A stretch of 64,000 nt of DNA from an uncultured Colwellia sp. (GCA_913058245.1 CAJXQJ010000003.1:169612-233611); one strand, 5' to 3'. Counted from the first letter of the stretch, positions 17,927 to 26,632 are shown. Program-made: numbers and translations. The notes: generated by a model not told the origin, from the sequence alone.

Positions 17927-18592
17927 CTAAGTTGCATTATGTTGAAATTTTCCCTGTTGTAAATACTGAATAACTTGTGAAATTACGGCGTCATTTCGCA
18001 TCATAAAAACATGAGTGGTTGGCATTTCTATATGATCATTCATACCGTCAACTTTAGTGCGTTCAACTGATACTTTACCGTCGTCAGTACTGGGGATCAA
18101 CGATGATAAAACCAAGTTAATACTTTGTGTTCCTGCAATAACGCCAACGTCGAAATTAGCCTTGCCAAGTTGATTTGGTAAACTTAATGCCCCGGTACCT
18201 AACTGTGCACCAGCTTCGCCATTTACAAAACTAAAACCGGGCAGGTGACTCAGCTTATCAACAATTTCGGTGCCTTGATTAGGGGGCCCTAACATCACCA
18301 CTCTATTGAGGTTATCGATACTGTGATTGCTGAGAAATTGTCGCACTAAAATACCGCCCATTGAATGAGTGACAAAGTTTACAGGTAAACCTTGGCATTG
18401 CTTTAAAGCATCTGAAATAGTTTGTTCAGCAAGCTCCTCAATAGGGTAAGATCTTGAGGGGTAATCGATATTTAGTACCTTATAGCCATGTTCAGTTAAA
18501 CGAGCCGCCATCTTGTCCATTGAGTGTGCGGAACGAGCTAAACCATGCAATAAAATAACGTATTCAGATCCCTTGTTAATGTCACTAGCCAT
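17927..18592 (-). CDS. Alpha/beta-fold lipase/esterase
   Basis: 221 aa without signal peptide. 'VILLHGLARSAHSMDKMA' is the oxyanion-hole HG motif, 'NFVTHSMGGILVRQFL' is the nucleophile elbow (Ser of HSMGG), and 'MLGPPNQGTEIVDKL' is typical of lipase/PGAP1-like proteins. A late Asp/His pair ('VDGMNDHIEMPTTHVFMM') completes the triad. Cytoplasmic or peripheral. It begins 24 bp after the PLD gene stop and is probably the third gene of the XRE - PLD - lipase operon, so it may act on lipids or acyl esters produced by its neighbour. Confidence 0.85.
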   Translation of the reverse strand: MASDINKGSEYVILLHGLARSAHSMDKMAARLTEHGYKVLNIDYPSRSYPIEELAEQTISDALKQCQGLPVNFVTHSMGGILVRQFLSNHSIDNLNRVVMLGPPNQGTEIVDKLSHLPGFSFVNGEAGAQLGTGALSLPNQLGKANFDVGVIAGTQSINLVLSSLIPSTDDGKVSVERTKVDGMNDHIEMPTTHVFMMRNDAVISQVIQYLQQGKFQHNAT

Positions 18593-18616
18593 TATTCATT
18601 CCTATACGTTTAATAA

Positions 18617-20188
18617 TTAAAGTATGCTTTTGGGTACAATGCGGCGCAGTTTTACTTTCATTCTTTTCATGAAGCCTTCTTCAGCATCAGGGTTCCAATC
18701 AAGCGTAATTCGCCAAGCATTTTCTGGCTGCATTTCTTCAAGCATGCCTTGTTTTACTTCACGGGTTATTTTCTTAGAAGGAATAATGACAAAATTTTCA
18801 GTATTTAAATTCGCGCTACGTGGGTCAACATTATAGGTGCCAATGACGGTTGTATGGTCATCAATAACCATCGATTTAGCATGTAAGCCAAAGATGGGAG
18901 CTTTAGTTAGCTGTTTATGCATAACTTCAGACATAATTTTTTGTCTTATTTGGGCATCAGGTTTAAATTCAAATACTTCCACGCCAGTGTTAAGTAGCGC
19001 TTTTCGATCACGCTGATAACCACTAAACGCTTCTAAATTATCGTTTGAGGCTAAGCTATTGGTGAGAATTTTAATATCAACACCTTTTTCGATAAGGTTG
19101 CGTAATATTGTTCGTGTTTGTTTTGTGGTTATTAAATAGGGCGTTTGTATAACAACTGATTTTTTGGCGGTATTAATGAGTTCAATAAGCTTTTCAGTGG
19201 CAATTCCGCTGCCAGCCAAAAACTTATTGGCATTATTCTTACCTGGAGCATCAGAAATATACTCGACTTTGTCTAACCATTGTAATTGTTGCTGCTTTTG
19301 AATTTCTTCAATGGCTATTGGCATATTGTTAATTTTAGCTCGAACTGAAGCCACAAAATTTTCTGGGTTGCAGGCGTATTGATGTAACGGGGTATAATCT
19401 GGCTGATAACCTTTTGGCTTACTATTTTTAACTAGGTCTTTAACATCAATACTTAGCTTACTTTGCCAGAATTGCTCGAATGAGGATTGAACTTTGTTAG
19501 TTATACCGCCAATTAGTAAAACGTCGCGGTCGCGAAAATTAAACTGATGATCATAACCAAAGTATTCATCGGCAACATTGCGGCCACCGGTTATCGTAAC
19601 CTTACCGTCAACAGTAAATGTTTTGTTATGCATACGTTGATTTAACTGATGAAAGTTGGTGGTTAAATTAACAACTTTATCGATAATGTTTTTACCGATA
19701 TTGGCCATCGGATTATAAATTTTGATGTCGATATTTTTATGAGCAGCTAAGGTTAATAACTCGTCACCACTAGCTTCTACCATAATGTCATCCACTAACA
19801 CGCGCACTTTTACACCACGCTCGGCAGCTTTTACTAAATAATCGGTTGCGATTAAACCAATATTATCAGTAGAGAAAATAAAATATTGTACGTCGATCGT
19901 GTGTTCAGCGTGTTCGGTTAACCAAGCCCGTGAAAGCATAGCTTCAATGCCTTGCTCCAAAACATAAACACCAGTTTGATTACGCATTTTTTTAGTTACT
20001 GGCGTTAAATAATGAGAAAGCGTTTTGTTATTGGCAGTAGGAATTTCAGCACAGTAATCATGAATCGGCTCAGGTATTCGATCAGTTTGCGCACTACAGG
20101 CGAATAAGGTTGCGCTTAACATCAAGCAGCCTAAGGCTTTGCCAATAACATGCTGCGGATACTTAATAGCGATAGATAAATATGACAA
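18617..20188 (-). CDS. Phospholipase D-superfamily lipoprotein (ClsC/YmdC-like)
   Basis: 523 aa with two HKD motifs: 'MHNKTFTVDGK' (His187, Lys189, Asp194) and 'LHAKSMVIDDHTTVIGTYN' (His436, Lys438, Asp443). The frame is open to an ATG at 20290, inside the upstream regulator gene. I choose the TTG at 20188: AAGGA lies 8 nt before it, overlap is avoided, and it yields a good lipoprotein signal (basic n-region, 'MLSATLFAC' lipobox, Cys31). Family members transfer phosphatidyl groups (cardiolipin synthesis) or hydrolyse phosphodiesters at the envelope. Preceded by an XRE regulator (31 bp) and followed by a lipase (24 bp). Confidence 0.88.
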   Translation of the reverse strand: MSYLSIAIKYPQHVIGKALGCLMLSATLFACSAQTDRIPEPIHDYCAEIPTANNKTLSHYLTPVTKKMRNQTGVYVLEQGIEAMLSRAWLTEHAEHTIDVQYFIFSTDNIGLIATDYLVKAAERGVKVRVLVDDIMVEASGDELLTLAAHKNIDIKIYNPMANIGKNIIDKVVNLTTNFHQLNQRMHNKTFTVDGKVTITGGRNVADEYFGYDHQFNFRDRDVLLIGGITNKVQSSFEQFWQSKLSIDVKDLVKNSKPKGYQPDYTPLHQYACNPENFVASVRAKINNMPIAIEEIQKQQQLQWLDKVEYISDAPGKNNANKFLAGSGIATEKLIELINTAKKSVVIQTPYLITTKQTRTILRNLIEKGVDIKILTNSLASNDNLEAFSGYQRDRKALLNTGVEVFEFKPDAQIRQKIMSEVMHKQLTKAPIFGLHAKSMVIDDHTTVIGTYNVDPRSANLNTENFVIIPSKKITREVKQGMLEEMQPENAWRITLDWNPDAEEGFMKRMKVKLRRIVPKSIL

Positions 20189-20219
20189 TGGTAAATTCCT
20201 TATAAATACATAATATGCT

Positions 20220-20957
20220 TTACTCAACCCGTCTGAGCTTTTGAAAAAGTGGCAGTTCCCAAGGGCGCATTGCCAATAGTAACCCAACATGTTGACGATT
20301 TTCTAACGGTAGCGCCGCATCTTCTTGATTTAACAGTGCGACTTCTTTTTTAAGCTGATTAAGTTTGCGCTTAATAATATCAATAGAAGTTTGACTATAA
20401 GTACCACGAATGTAAAAGCGAAAGCTATTTTCTTCAGTAAATGGTGTTGCAAGAAACGTTGAAATGCCGTCTTTAGTCATAAACTGCTCAAGTGGACCAT
20501 GTGGGATCCATTGAAAGTCTTGTGCAATTAGCACTTTATACTGATTATTTGGCAGTAATTGAATCATCTTCAAGCGATCTAACTTTGCCAGAAGTTGAAT
20601 ACATTCAAATTTATCAATTTGATAATGGGTGATAATATCGTCAAAAGACCAGCCATCGCGCACGCAAGCTGCGACAAGAATCAATTTAACATCATTTACC
20701 AGCTCCAGTTCTTGCTCTACTGTTAATTGGCTGAGCTTTTTTTTCTGTTGTTCAACTAAGACAAATAAATCTGAAAGTGAAATAGTTAATACCTGACAAA
20801 TCTCTTCAAGCCGAGCCAAAGTAAACTGTTTTAGTGAGAACATACGTTTTACATTGGCTTCACTCATCGCTAGTTGGCTAGCAAGTGCCTTATAGGTAAT
20901 TTGCTGCTGTTTCAGTAAGCCTTTTAATGTGATGCACACGTCTTCTAACTGACTCAA
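20220..20957 (-). CDS. XRE-family helix-turn-helix transcriptional regulator
   Basis: 245 aa. The N-terminal HTH_3 spans residues 10-65 ('ITYKALASQLAMSEANVKRMF', with 'FTLARLEEICQVLTISLSDLF'). A second, longer region of unknown family follows ('QWIPHGPLEQFMTKDG', 'FRFYIRGTYSQTSIDIIKRKLNQL'), perhaps ligand- or partner-binding; its middle 'WSFDDIITHYQIDKFECIQLLAKL' reads like another small winged helix. First gene of an apparent three-gene operon with a PLD lipoprotein and a lipase, which it probably controls. No signal peptide. Confidence 0.88.
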   Translation of the reverse strand: MSQLEDVCITLKGLLKQQQITYKALASQLAMSEANVKRMFSLKQFTLARLEEICQVLTISLSDLFVLVEQQKKKLSQLTVEQELELVNDVKLILVAACVRDGWSFDDIITHYQIDKFECIQLLAKLDRLKMIQLLPNNQYKVLIAQDFQWIPHGPLEQFMTKDGISTFLATPFTEENSFRFYIRGTYSQTSIDIIKRKLNQLKKEVALLNQEDAALPLENRQHVGLLLAMRPWELPLFQKLRRVE

Positions 20958-21085
20958 AGTATTATATTCCTATACCTTTGGTATTGATTGTTAATACATT
21001 ACACAGCTTGGTTTATTTATACAATCCAATGGTCATAATCAGTGTTGTTTTTAACCGATACTTTAATTGATAGGTAGGATGCAAA

Positions 21086-21418
21086 ATGAAAACATTTAAT
21101 AAAGTTTTAATGACGATATTAGCGGTTACAAGTACGCAATCTTTCGCCAATAGTGGTGCGTCGGAAAATGGTAGTGCTGCCAGTAAACATTCAACTCTCG
21201 CAGCTTCTCATGGAGCAGCGGCGAGTGCAAAAATTGGTAGCGCAGTGGTCGCAGTACCGCTGATAGTTGCTGGTTCTGTTGGTCAGGTATCTCAGCACAT
21301 GGGCACTAAATTAATGGAAGCAGCAGTGAATGATGCACCATTAACAATTACCGATAAAACAATTACCGCAGCACCATCACCAAAACAGATCATGGCGGCA
21401 ACACAAGAGGAGTTATAA
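21086..21418 (+). CDS. Small exported Ala/Ser-rich hypothetical protein
   Basis: 110 aa with a signal peptide (cleavage near 'SFANS', residue 22). The mature part is rich in Ala, Ser and Gly ('SAASKHSTLAASHGAAASAK') followed by a hydrophobic run 'IGSAVVAVPLIVAGSVGQVSQ' that could insert in or lie on a membrane, then a Thr/Pro tail. No family is recognised. It is 1 bp upstream of a DUF2145 gene (21420), so the pair forms one transcription unit; a small structural partner of the DUF2145 protein is a guess from context. Confidence 0.75.
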   Translation: MKTFNKVLMTILAVTSTQSFANSGASENGSAASKHSTLAASHGAAASAKIGSAVVAVPLIVAGSVGQVSQHMGTKLMEAAVNDAPLTITDKTITAAPSPKQIMAATQEEL

Positions 21419-21419
21419 C

Positions 21420-22223
21420 ATGCGTATGATTTATACTTTTATAATCGCTTTAAGTGCTTTGCATTGGTCAGTTGCTCATGCGGGCAGCGCACAAGATAAC
21501 GCCATAAAATTGCCCATTGAGCAAGTAGAAATATTTGCCAAACAAGTTGAAAATTTTGCCGCAGCAGAAGGTGCACGAGCTTTTATTATTGCTCGAATTG
21601 GTAGGCCTGAAAAAGAGTTACCTAAAGGCATAAGTTTTACCCATACAGCGATTGCATTATATTCGGAAATTACCTTAGACAATAGGGAAAAGGTTAATGG
21701 CTATGCTATACATAACCTTTATCAAAAGCAGAATCAGGCGGATAAAAGTGAGCTCGTGATTGATTATCCTGTTGATTTTTTTTGGGGAGTGAATGCTCTT
21801 AAGGCTGGCATAATTATCCCTACCCCAGCAGTTCAACAACGTATTATTACTGTCATTGCAAATGGCCAAGATAAGCAAATTCACAATGAAAATTACTCGG
21901 TGATAGCTAACCCGTTTAATAATACATTTCAAAACTGTACGGAGCATACTTTGAATATTATTAATGCAGGTATTTATCAAACTACGGATATTGCCGAACT
22001 AAAAAGTAATGCAAAGCAGCACTTTCAAGCACAGCGGGTGAAAATAAATCCAGTAAAACTACTCTTAGGTAACTTATTTGTTGATGATGTATCTACCAAA
22101 GATCACCGTGGAAAAGTTAAAACCACAACGTTTACGATGATTGGTAAGTATTTAAAAGAAAATGATTTATTGGCTAAAGCCGTGGTGTTGGAAAGTAATG
22201 GCGAAATTAACGAGTTGTTATAA
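21420..22223 (+). CDS. DUF2145 family exported protein
   Basis: 267 aa with a signal peptide (MRMIYTFIIALSALHWSVAHA). It matches the DUF2145 pattern as I remember it: 'IARIGRPEKELPKGISFTHTAIALYS', 'YAIHNLYQKQNQADKSELVIDYP', 'AGIIIPTPAVQQRI', 'NPFNNTFQNCTEHTLNIINAGIYQT'. The invariant-looking His75 (in FTHTA) and Cys173 (in QNCTEH) suggest a permuted papain-like (YiiX/NlpC-type) cysteine hydrolase; this is inference and no activity is established. Paired with the small exported gene 1 bp upstream. A terminator follows. Confidence 0.8.
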   Translation: MRMIYTFIIALSALHWSVAHAGSAQDNAIKLPIEQVEIFAKQVENFAAAEGARAFIIARIGRPEKELPKGISFTHTAIALYSEITLDNREKVNGYAIHNLYQKQNQADKSELVIDYPVDFFWGVNALKAGIIIPTPAVQQRIITVIANGQDKQIHNENYSVIANPFNNTFQNCTEHTLNIINAGIYQTTDIAELKSNAKQHFQAQRVKINPVKLLLGNLFVDDVSTKDHRGKVKTTTFTMIGKYLKENDLLAKAVVLESNGEINELL

Positions 22224-22226
22224 ACC

Positions 22227-22263
22227 AAAGCAGCGATAGTGATGCAACAATTGCTGCTTTTTA
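22227..22263 (+). terminator. Rho-independent terminator after the DUF2145 gene
   Basis: AAAGCAGC (22227-22234) pairs with GCTGCTTT (22253-22260) across an 18-nt loop and continues into TTT. It also lies against the end of the convergent nitrilase gene (22267), where the A-rich left arm would give a short T-tract on the other strand. Confidence 0.6.
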
Positions 22264-22266
22264 CGT

Positions 22267-23232
22267 TTAATCTTTAATGTGAACCGTTGATTGTCGAGTT
22301 CTATCTACGTGTAATTGAGTGACATCAGGACGTGAGTAATGACCTACGGGATCAAAATTTTGCCGTTCTTCACGTACTTTTTTATGATCAATTATTGCTG
22401 TGTATAAACCTTCCTCACCAATCTGTGGTTCAATCAACCATTCACCATCGGGGCCTGCTAAGCATGACGCGCCATTAGCAAGATGCGATTTATTAATGCT
22501 AGCTAAAATTTCTTTTAAATATGGAGTATCAGCTGGAAAGTCTTCAGGGCGCATTAAACCGCTCGCAGACATTACAAAGCTGCGACCTTCTTTGGCAATA
22601 AAGCGTGTTATATCATGAGTATTATGTTCACCACCTGGCCAGATAGCGACATGTAAGTCTTCACCTTGGCCATATAATGCGGCACGAGGCAGCGGCATCC
22701 AGTTCTCCCAGCAATTTAAACCTCCTACCGTAAATTCACCGAGCGAGTGCACGCGCAAGCCATGGCCATCACCAGGTGCCCACGTTAATCTTTCTTCATA
22801 AGTCGGCATTAATTTGCGGTGCACTGAACCAATTTCACCAAGTTTATTGATATAAACCATCGAACAATACAGACTATGGCCACCACGGTCATCCGCACGT
22901 TCAATAATGCCTAAATAGATTGCGACATTAGCATTTTTTGCGGCAGTACAAATACTCTCTAAATGCCCAGAGGGTATTGAAACCGCTTGCTTCATGTAGT
23001 GTGCATGCAAAGCTTTTTGGTCGGGGGCATTAAACCTTGCACCGCCTGTTAGCTCAATCCAAAAGGGATAACCAGGTAATAAGGCCTCACCAAAAGCGAT
23101 TAAGTCACACTGTGCTTCACCAGCATTGGCTACTTGTTGAATTATCTTTTCAGTGGTTGCTTCGCGGTTAAGCCATACTGGCGCTATCTGTGCTAAGCCG
23201 ATTTTCAATGATTCGCAATGCGCTTTTGTCAT
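22267..23232 (-). CDS. Nitrilase-superfamily carbon-nitrogen hydrolase (nitrilase-like)
   Basis: 321 aa, the length of true nitrilases (branch 1). The catalytic triad is visible: Glu49 in 'IAFGEALLPGYPFWIE', Lys140 in 'SVHRKLMPTYEERLTW', Cys174 in 'GGLNCWENWMP'. 'WAPGDG' and 'IWPGG' are also typical. Such enzymes hydrolyse nitriles to carboxylic acid and ammonia; related members are cyanide dihydratases, but these usually differ near the C-terminus. Cytoplasmic. A single gene, convergent with the DUF2145 operon. Upstream, the ATG at 23232 has AGGAGG-type sequence ('ataggaggtg' on the plus strand is antisense, so not counted) and otherwise weak SD. Confidence 0.88.
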   Translation of the reverse strand: MTKAHCESLKIGLAQIAPVWLNREATTEKIIQQVANAGEAQCDLIAFGEALLPGYPFWIELTGGARFNAPDQKALHAHYMKQAVSIPSGHLESICTAAKNANVAIYLGIIERADDRGGHSLYCSMVYINKLGEIGSVHRKLMPTYEERLTWAPGDGHGLRVHSLGEFTVGGLNCWENWMPLPRAALYGQGEDLHVAIWPGGEHNTHDITRFIAKEGRSFVMSASGLMRPEDFPADTPYLKEILASINKSHLANGASCLAGPDGEWLIEPQIGEEGLYTAIIDHKKVREERQNFDPVGHYSRPDVTQLHVDRTRQSTVHIKD

Positions 23233-23319
23233 AGGAGGTGTTTCCTTGGATGAACTATGCTTGATTAAAAAATCTACTATAAATCATCGGCTAATGAAAC
23301 AATTGCCTGTAGAAATAAG

Positions 23320-24276
23320 TTATTTCTCAGCTATGCGTCGGCCAAATGCAACAGCGTAGGCATTACGCCTTGCTTGTAAAAGTGGATCGGCGGATGGTGC
23401 AAAGCCTACTGATAAAACCAAAGGGTCAAAGTTTATTAAATCACATGTTCCGTCTTGCTCTGATTGAATACCATCTATAGTAAGTTCAGCAGCAACAATT
23501 TGCTGGTGCTTGCCTTGCCAAGCAATGGCGGCATTATTAACATCATCTTCTGGGTTTGCCACAGTAATCACCATATTCCAGCTGACAGTATTGTTAGTGA
23601 GATTTTGTTGTAAGTTTTGAAAGAAAAAATTTTGTGATGGCGTTACAACTATTGCTTGCTGACGTTGTGGTACAAAAGACCAACGAACTGCTGTTTTCTT
23701 ACCTTTACTGCTAACTAAATAAAAGCTGTTTACACTATTGAATGTGTTTGCTTCATAAGGTTTAAGGTTATTAACTTTGCTTGCTTGATGAGCTTTAAAG
23801 CGCTGAAGATCCGTATTTTTACTTTTAAAAGCTTTTACTGCCGCTGAACCAGCTACTTTTGCACGCATGAGTTCTGCGAAGGCTTCTGGTGTTGCGACGG
23901 GAAAAAAGTCTAATGTGTTCATCGACATTAGATGATTTTCATTATTAGATGTAGTGATCGCTAGACCCATACCATATTCTCCAGGTTTACTATCAGCAGC
24001 CTGATGATTTCCACCTTTGTGTGATAATCGCCCAATAACCTTAGCGCTGTTTGTAAATAAATTACTGCTGCTATATTTTTGAATTTCATCACCTTTTGGC
24101 GTCAATGTTGCGCTAAAGCAAAAGCCTTTAGTGTGGTTTCGGCGCTTTCCTTCTGTTATCCCAAATAGTTGCTCAAAGCTGTTAATACCATTTTTCGCTA
24201 CCTCAATATTTTCCGCAAATACAACAGGTGCTGTGGTTAATAACAACGCCAAAGTGGCTATTTTTGATTTCATCAT
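23320..24276 (-). CDS. Periplasmic mini-catalase / catalase-family peroxidase (SrpA-like)
   Basis: 318 aa with a signal peptide (MMKSKIATLALLLTTAPVVFA). It is about half the length of a full catalase and matches the catalase-related peroxidase pattern: 'RNHTKGFCFSATLTPKG' (distal His48), 'SHKGGNHQAADSKPGEYGMGLAI', 'FFPVATPEAFAELM', 'SFYLVSSKGKKTAVRWSFVPQ', and the C-terminal 'FAPSADPLLQARRNAYAVAFGRR' (proximal heme ligand Tyr307, Arg303). It would use heme to remove hydrogen or organic peroxides in the periplasm. It is divergent from a MarR/OhrR-like gene with a 142-bp shared region, implying peroxide-responsive control. Confidence 0.82.
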   Translation of the reverse strand: MMKSKIATLALLLTTAPVVFAENIEVAKNGINSFEQLFGITEGKRRNHTKGFCFSATLTPKGDEIQKYSSSNLFTNSAKVIGRLSHKGGNHQAADSKPGEYGMGLAITTSNNENHLMSMNTLDFFPVATPEAFAELMRAKVAGSAAVKAFKSKNTDLQRFKAHQASKVNNLKPYEANTFNSVNSFYLVSSKGKKTAVRWSFVPQRQQAIVVTPSQNFFFQNLQQNLTNNTVSWNMVITVANPEDDVNNAAIAWQGKHQQIVAAELTIDGIQSEQDGTCDLINFDPLVLSVGFAPSADPLLQARRNAYAVAFGRRIAEK

Positions 24277-24335
24277 TTTCGTTACTCTTGAGTTATAGTG
24301 GCTTTTATATTATTGTACGTACACGAACTGTTAGT

Positions 24336-24348
24336 CAACTAATAGTTG
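24336..24348. promoter_or_regulatory. Candidate OhrR/MarR operator between divergent genes
   Basis: A perfect 13-bp dyad CAACTA-A-TAGTTG in the intergenic region shared by the mini-catalase (minus) and the MarR-family gene (plus). It has the 6-1-6 AT-rich shape used by OhrR-type dimers. Nearby TTGTACGTACAC (24313-24324) contains a second short palindrome. Binding is inferred. Confidence 0.4.
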
Positions 24349-24418
24349 TCAGTGGAATAATATGCAGGCAAAATTGATAGTGCTATTAAGTGTATCTATT
24401 TTGAATTAGGAGAGTTTT

Positions 24419-24844
24419 TTGTCTGTAGCCCAATTAAATGAACAACTATGTTTTGCGTTGTATTCAGCGTCGAATCATCTAACCAGTATTTATCGACCTT
24501 TATTAGAGCCTCTCGGCTTAACGTATACACAGTTCATAGTACTAATGGCACTGTGGGAAAAGGACAACATTTCGATTAGTGAATTAGCTAAAAGAACAAA
24601 ATTAAGTAAGGCAACAATGACGCCACTGTTGAAACGTTTAGAGCAAAAAGAGCTTATTGAAAGGCAAATGTTAGCAGGCAATGAACGACAAAAAAATATT
24701 GCCTTAACGGTAAGCGGCAGAGAGTTATCAAAGAAAAGTTTAAAGATTACCGAACAGGCGTTTTGTATGAGCAAGCTTTCAAAAGAGCAAGCACAAACAG
24801 TTATCGATATTTGCCAGCAGCTAGTCAACCCTGAGTCCGATTAA
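24419..24844 (+). CDS. MarR-family regulator, OhrR-like peroxide sensor
   Basis: 141 aa. The start is TTG at 24419 with AGGAG (24408-24412) 6 nt before it. 'LNEQLCFALYSASNHLTSIYRPLLEPLGLTYTQ' (in parts) is the characteristic OhrR N-terminus with the reactive Cys11; the winged helix is 'ISISELAKRTKLSKATMTPLLKRLEQKELI' and the wing 'AGNERQKNIALT'. OhrR represses organic-hydroperoxide defence until Cys is oxidised. Divergent orientation to the mini-catalase makes that gene a likely target. No ohr gene is adjacent. Confidence 0.88.
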   Translation: MSVAQLNEQLCFALYSASNHLTSIYRPLLEPLGLTYTQFIVLMALWEKDNISISELAKRTKLSKATMTPLLKRLEQKELIERQMLAGNERQKNIALTVSGRELSKKSLKITEQAFCMSKLSKEQAQTVIDICQQLVNPESD

Positions 24845-24943
24845 TCAAGGCTTGGTATTGCTACTAACGTCAAATCGTCAGCTACTATTAATAACCTAAG
24901 TGATAGTAGATTTTACATTTCAAATAAAATAGAGGAATGAAAG

Positions 24944-25174
24944 ATGTCAGAGCAATGGTTAACAAGCTTAATTACAAAAACGCCACAAGAAGGCTATGAA
25001 CTGGCAATAAAGCTATCGAGAATGGGCGTTAAGTATACGCAACCGTCAGATGCGGTACGAAGTAAACTTAGGCCAGATTATAGTGAAAATTCAGAAAACT
25101 TAATTGCTTCTTCGCAAGTTATCGCGACTAATTTTCAAACTGTGTCTGCCGCTAATAATTATTGGCGAGACTAG
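24944..25174 (+). CDS. Small soluble protein of unknown function
   Basis: 76 aa ('MSEQWLTSLITKTPQEGYEL' start), no signal peptide or membrane helix, pI about neutral, ending 'ANNYWRD'. No family recognised. AGAGGAA lies about 8 nt upstream and a strong terminator follows (25191-25225), so it is very probably expressed. It is 99 bp after the OhrR-like gene, on the same strand, and may be in its transcript. Confidence 0.7.
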   Translation: MSEQWLTSLITKTPQEGYELAIKLSRMGVKYTQPSDAVRSKLRPDYSENSENLIASSQVIATNFQTVSAANNYWRD

Positions 25175-25190
25175 ATTTTTGTTAAAACAA

Positions 25191-25225
25191 GCCCATTATT
25201 AGTGTTCAATAATGGGCTTTATTTG
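25191..25225 (+). terminator. Rho-independent terminator
   Basis: GCCCATTATT (25191-25200) pairs perfectly with AATAATGGGC (25208-25217), 7-nt loop, followed by TTTATTT. Ends the OhrR-like/76-aa transcript; it faces the convergent endonuclease-like gene whose stop is at 25246. Confidence 0.85.
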
Positions 25226-25245
25226 ATTCAATTATGCCTGTAAAA

Positions 25246-26145
25246 CTACAGTGCTAATTCTACGGAAATAGGGCAGTGATCACTTAACTTTTGACTGATC
25301 TCACGAGTATATTTTGGCTCAAATACAATTTGGTCAAATGAATTTTCTACGTAACGAGCTCTTGCTTTAGGGTCAAAAACAATATGGTCAATATAGTCTT
25401 TATAGTAGCCACCCCAACATTTTGATTCAGCTTTAATAGTAGGTGCCCATAGAGACTCTGCACCTTCATCGTCAATAGCTTGCCATAGCCCTTGAATTTC
25501 ACTGTGGTTTAATGAAATATCACGAACAAAACGACGGTTAAAATCACCTAACAGAATAAACGGAGTATCTTCTTTGGCTCGAGCATCAACCCATGCTTCT
25601 AATGGTATTGCTTGTTTTGCAAGTTCTGCACAGGCTGTTTTTGCATATACTTCTTTGTCATTACTGCTTGGCATTTTTGCAATGCTGACTTGATCTAGAG
25701 CTTTATCAAAACAGCCTGACTTCATGTGTACAGCCAGTAATCTTAGTGATTTATCACCTTTGGTTAACGTTACATCCATACCACGACGAGCTAAACCTTG
25801 GTCAAGCTCAACGTACTCAATGGCACTGGCTTTATAGCCGCTAGTTTTTCTTACTGCGACACCAACCCGTTGTACCCAGTCTTTGGTTGTGAAAAAGTAT
25901 TCATATTCATCGCCTAATACTTTCGTGGCCCACTTAGCACTTTCAACTTCTTGCAGGGCAATTACATCTGCGTTTAACTGCTTTGCGTAGCGAGCAAGGT
26001 CTTTATAATCAGCTTCATCGCGTTGGTTATACTCATGCGAGCCAAGCCATGCGATATTCCATGAAGCAACTTTTAAAGTTTCGGCAAAGGCGCTTGTAGT
26101 GATAAAGGCGGCAATTAAGGTAAATAGGCTAATTCGTTTTGTCAT
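25246..26145 (-). CDS. Exported endonuclease/exonuclease/phosphatase (EEP) family protein
   Basis: 299 aa from the ATG at 26145, which opens directly into a signal peptide (MTKRISLFTLIAAFITTSAF); the frame to 26187 is rejected because it would bury this peptide. DNase I-like motifs: 'VASWNIAWLG', 'DVIALQEVESAKW' (metal-binding Glu), 'AVHMKSGC', 'FILLGDFNRRF' (Asp/Asn), and 'KLSDHCPISVEL' (catalytic Asp-His). It probably acts in the periplasm or medium on DNA, RNA or phosphoesters; extracellular DNA use is possible. Single gene. Confidence 0.87.
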   Translation of the reverse strand: MTKRISLFTLIAAFITTSAFAETLKVASWNIAWLGSHEYNQRDEADYKDLARYAKQLNADVIALQEVESAKWATKVLGDEYEYFFTTKDWVQRVGVAVRKTSGYKASAIEYVELDQGLARRGMDVTLTKGDKSLRLLAVHMKSGCFDKALDQVSIAKMPSSNDKEVYAKTACAELAKQAIPLEAWVDARAKEDTPFILLGDFNRRFVRDISLNHSEIQGLWQAIDDEGAESLWAPTIKAESKCWGGYYKDYIDHIVFDPKARARYVENSFDQIVFEPKYTREISQKLSDHCPISVELAL

Positions 26146-26350
26146 AACATCTTTCTTGATAATACATCGGCCAACTAGTGTAACCATTGAAGTGCTAAAT
26201 TCAAGTAAAGTGTAGTCACAAAGCTATTTGCCAAGCGAGGTTATGATTATTCTTACGCTATAAAGACCTTTGAAATAAGTTAACTTGTTGAAATAAAACT
26301 AGTAATATGCAACATGTTTTTAACATAAACACTAGTACGTCAAAGCTCAA

Positions 26351-26632
26351 ATGAACTCGTTACTTTTCCTAAATGATCCTATAACGGTATTTTTTATCGC
26401 CATATTGAGTTGGCCTGTTTATAAATGTTTAGCGAAAGTGTTTTTTGGCGAGCAATATGAAAAACTTGGGCAGGTCATTAAATATGTTATTCAATGGGAC
26501 TGGACTTCCGCTAAACAAGGTAAGTATTGGGAAGACTGGGATGCATCGCTGAAATTTAATGTTTTTATAGTAATGTGTATCGGCTGGGTTATCGCAGTAT
26601 CTGAACTTATTTGTCGATATAAATTAGGTTAG
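26351..26632 (+). CDS. Small two-helix membrane protein, unknown
   Basis: 93 aa with two hydrophobic stretches (residues 11-30, 'ITVFFIAILSWPVYKCL', and 70-88, 'FIVMCIGWVIAVSELIC'), separated by a Trp-rich polar loop ('YVIQWDWTSAKQGKYWEDWD'). I know no family. First of three consecutive small hypothetical genes on this strand (26351, 26680, 27189); spacing 47 and 65 bp suggests a common transcript. Confidence 0.6.
   Translation: MNSLLFLNDPITVFFIAILSWPVYKCLAKVFFGEQYEKLGQVIKYVIQWDWTSAKQGKYWEDWDASLKFNVFIVMCIGWVIAVSELICRYKLG

Noticed and set aside
20191..20290. Longer PLD frame starting at 20290
   Set aside because: It overlaps the XRE gene and lacks a ribosome site, while the TTG at 20188 has AAGGA and a proper lipoprotein signal.
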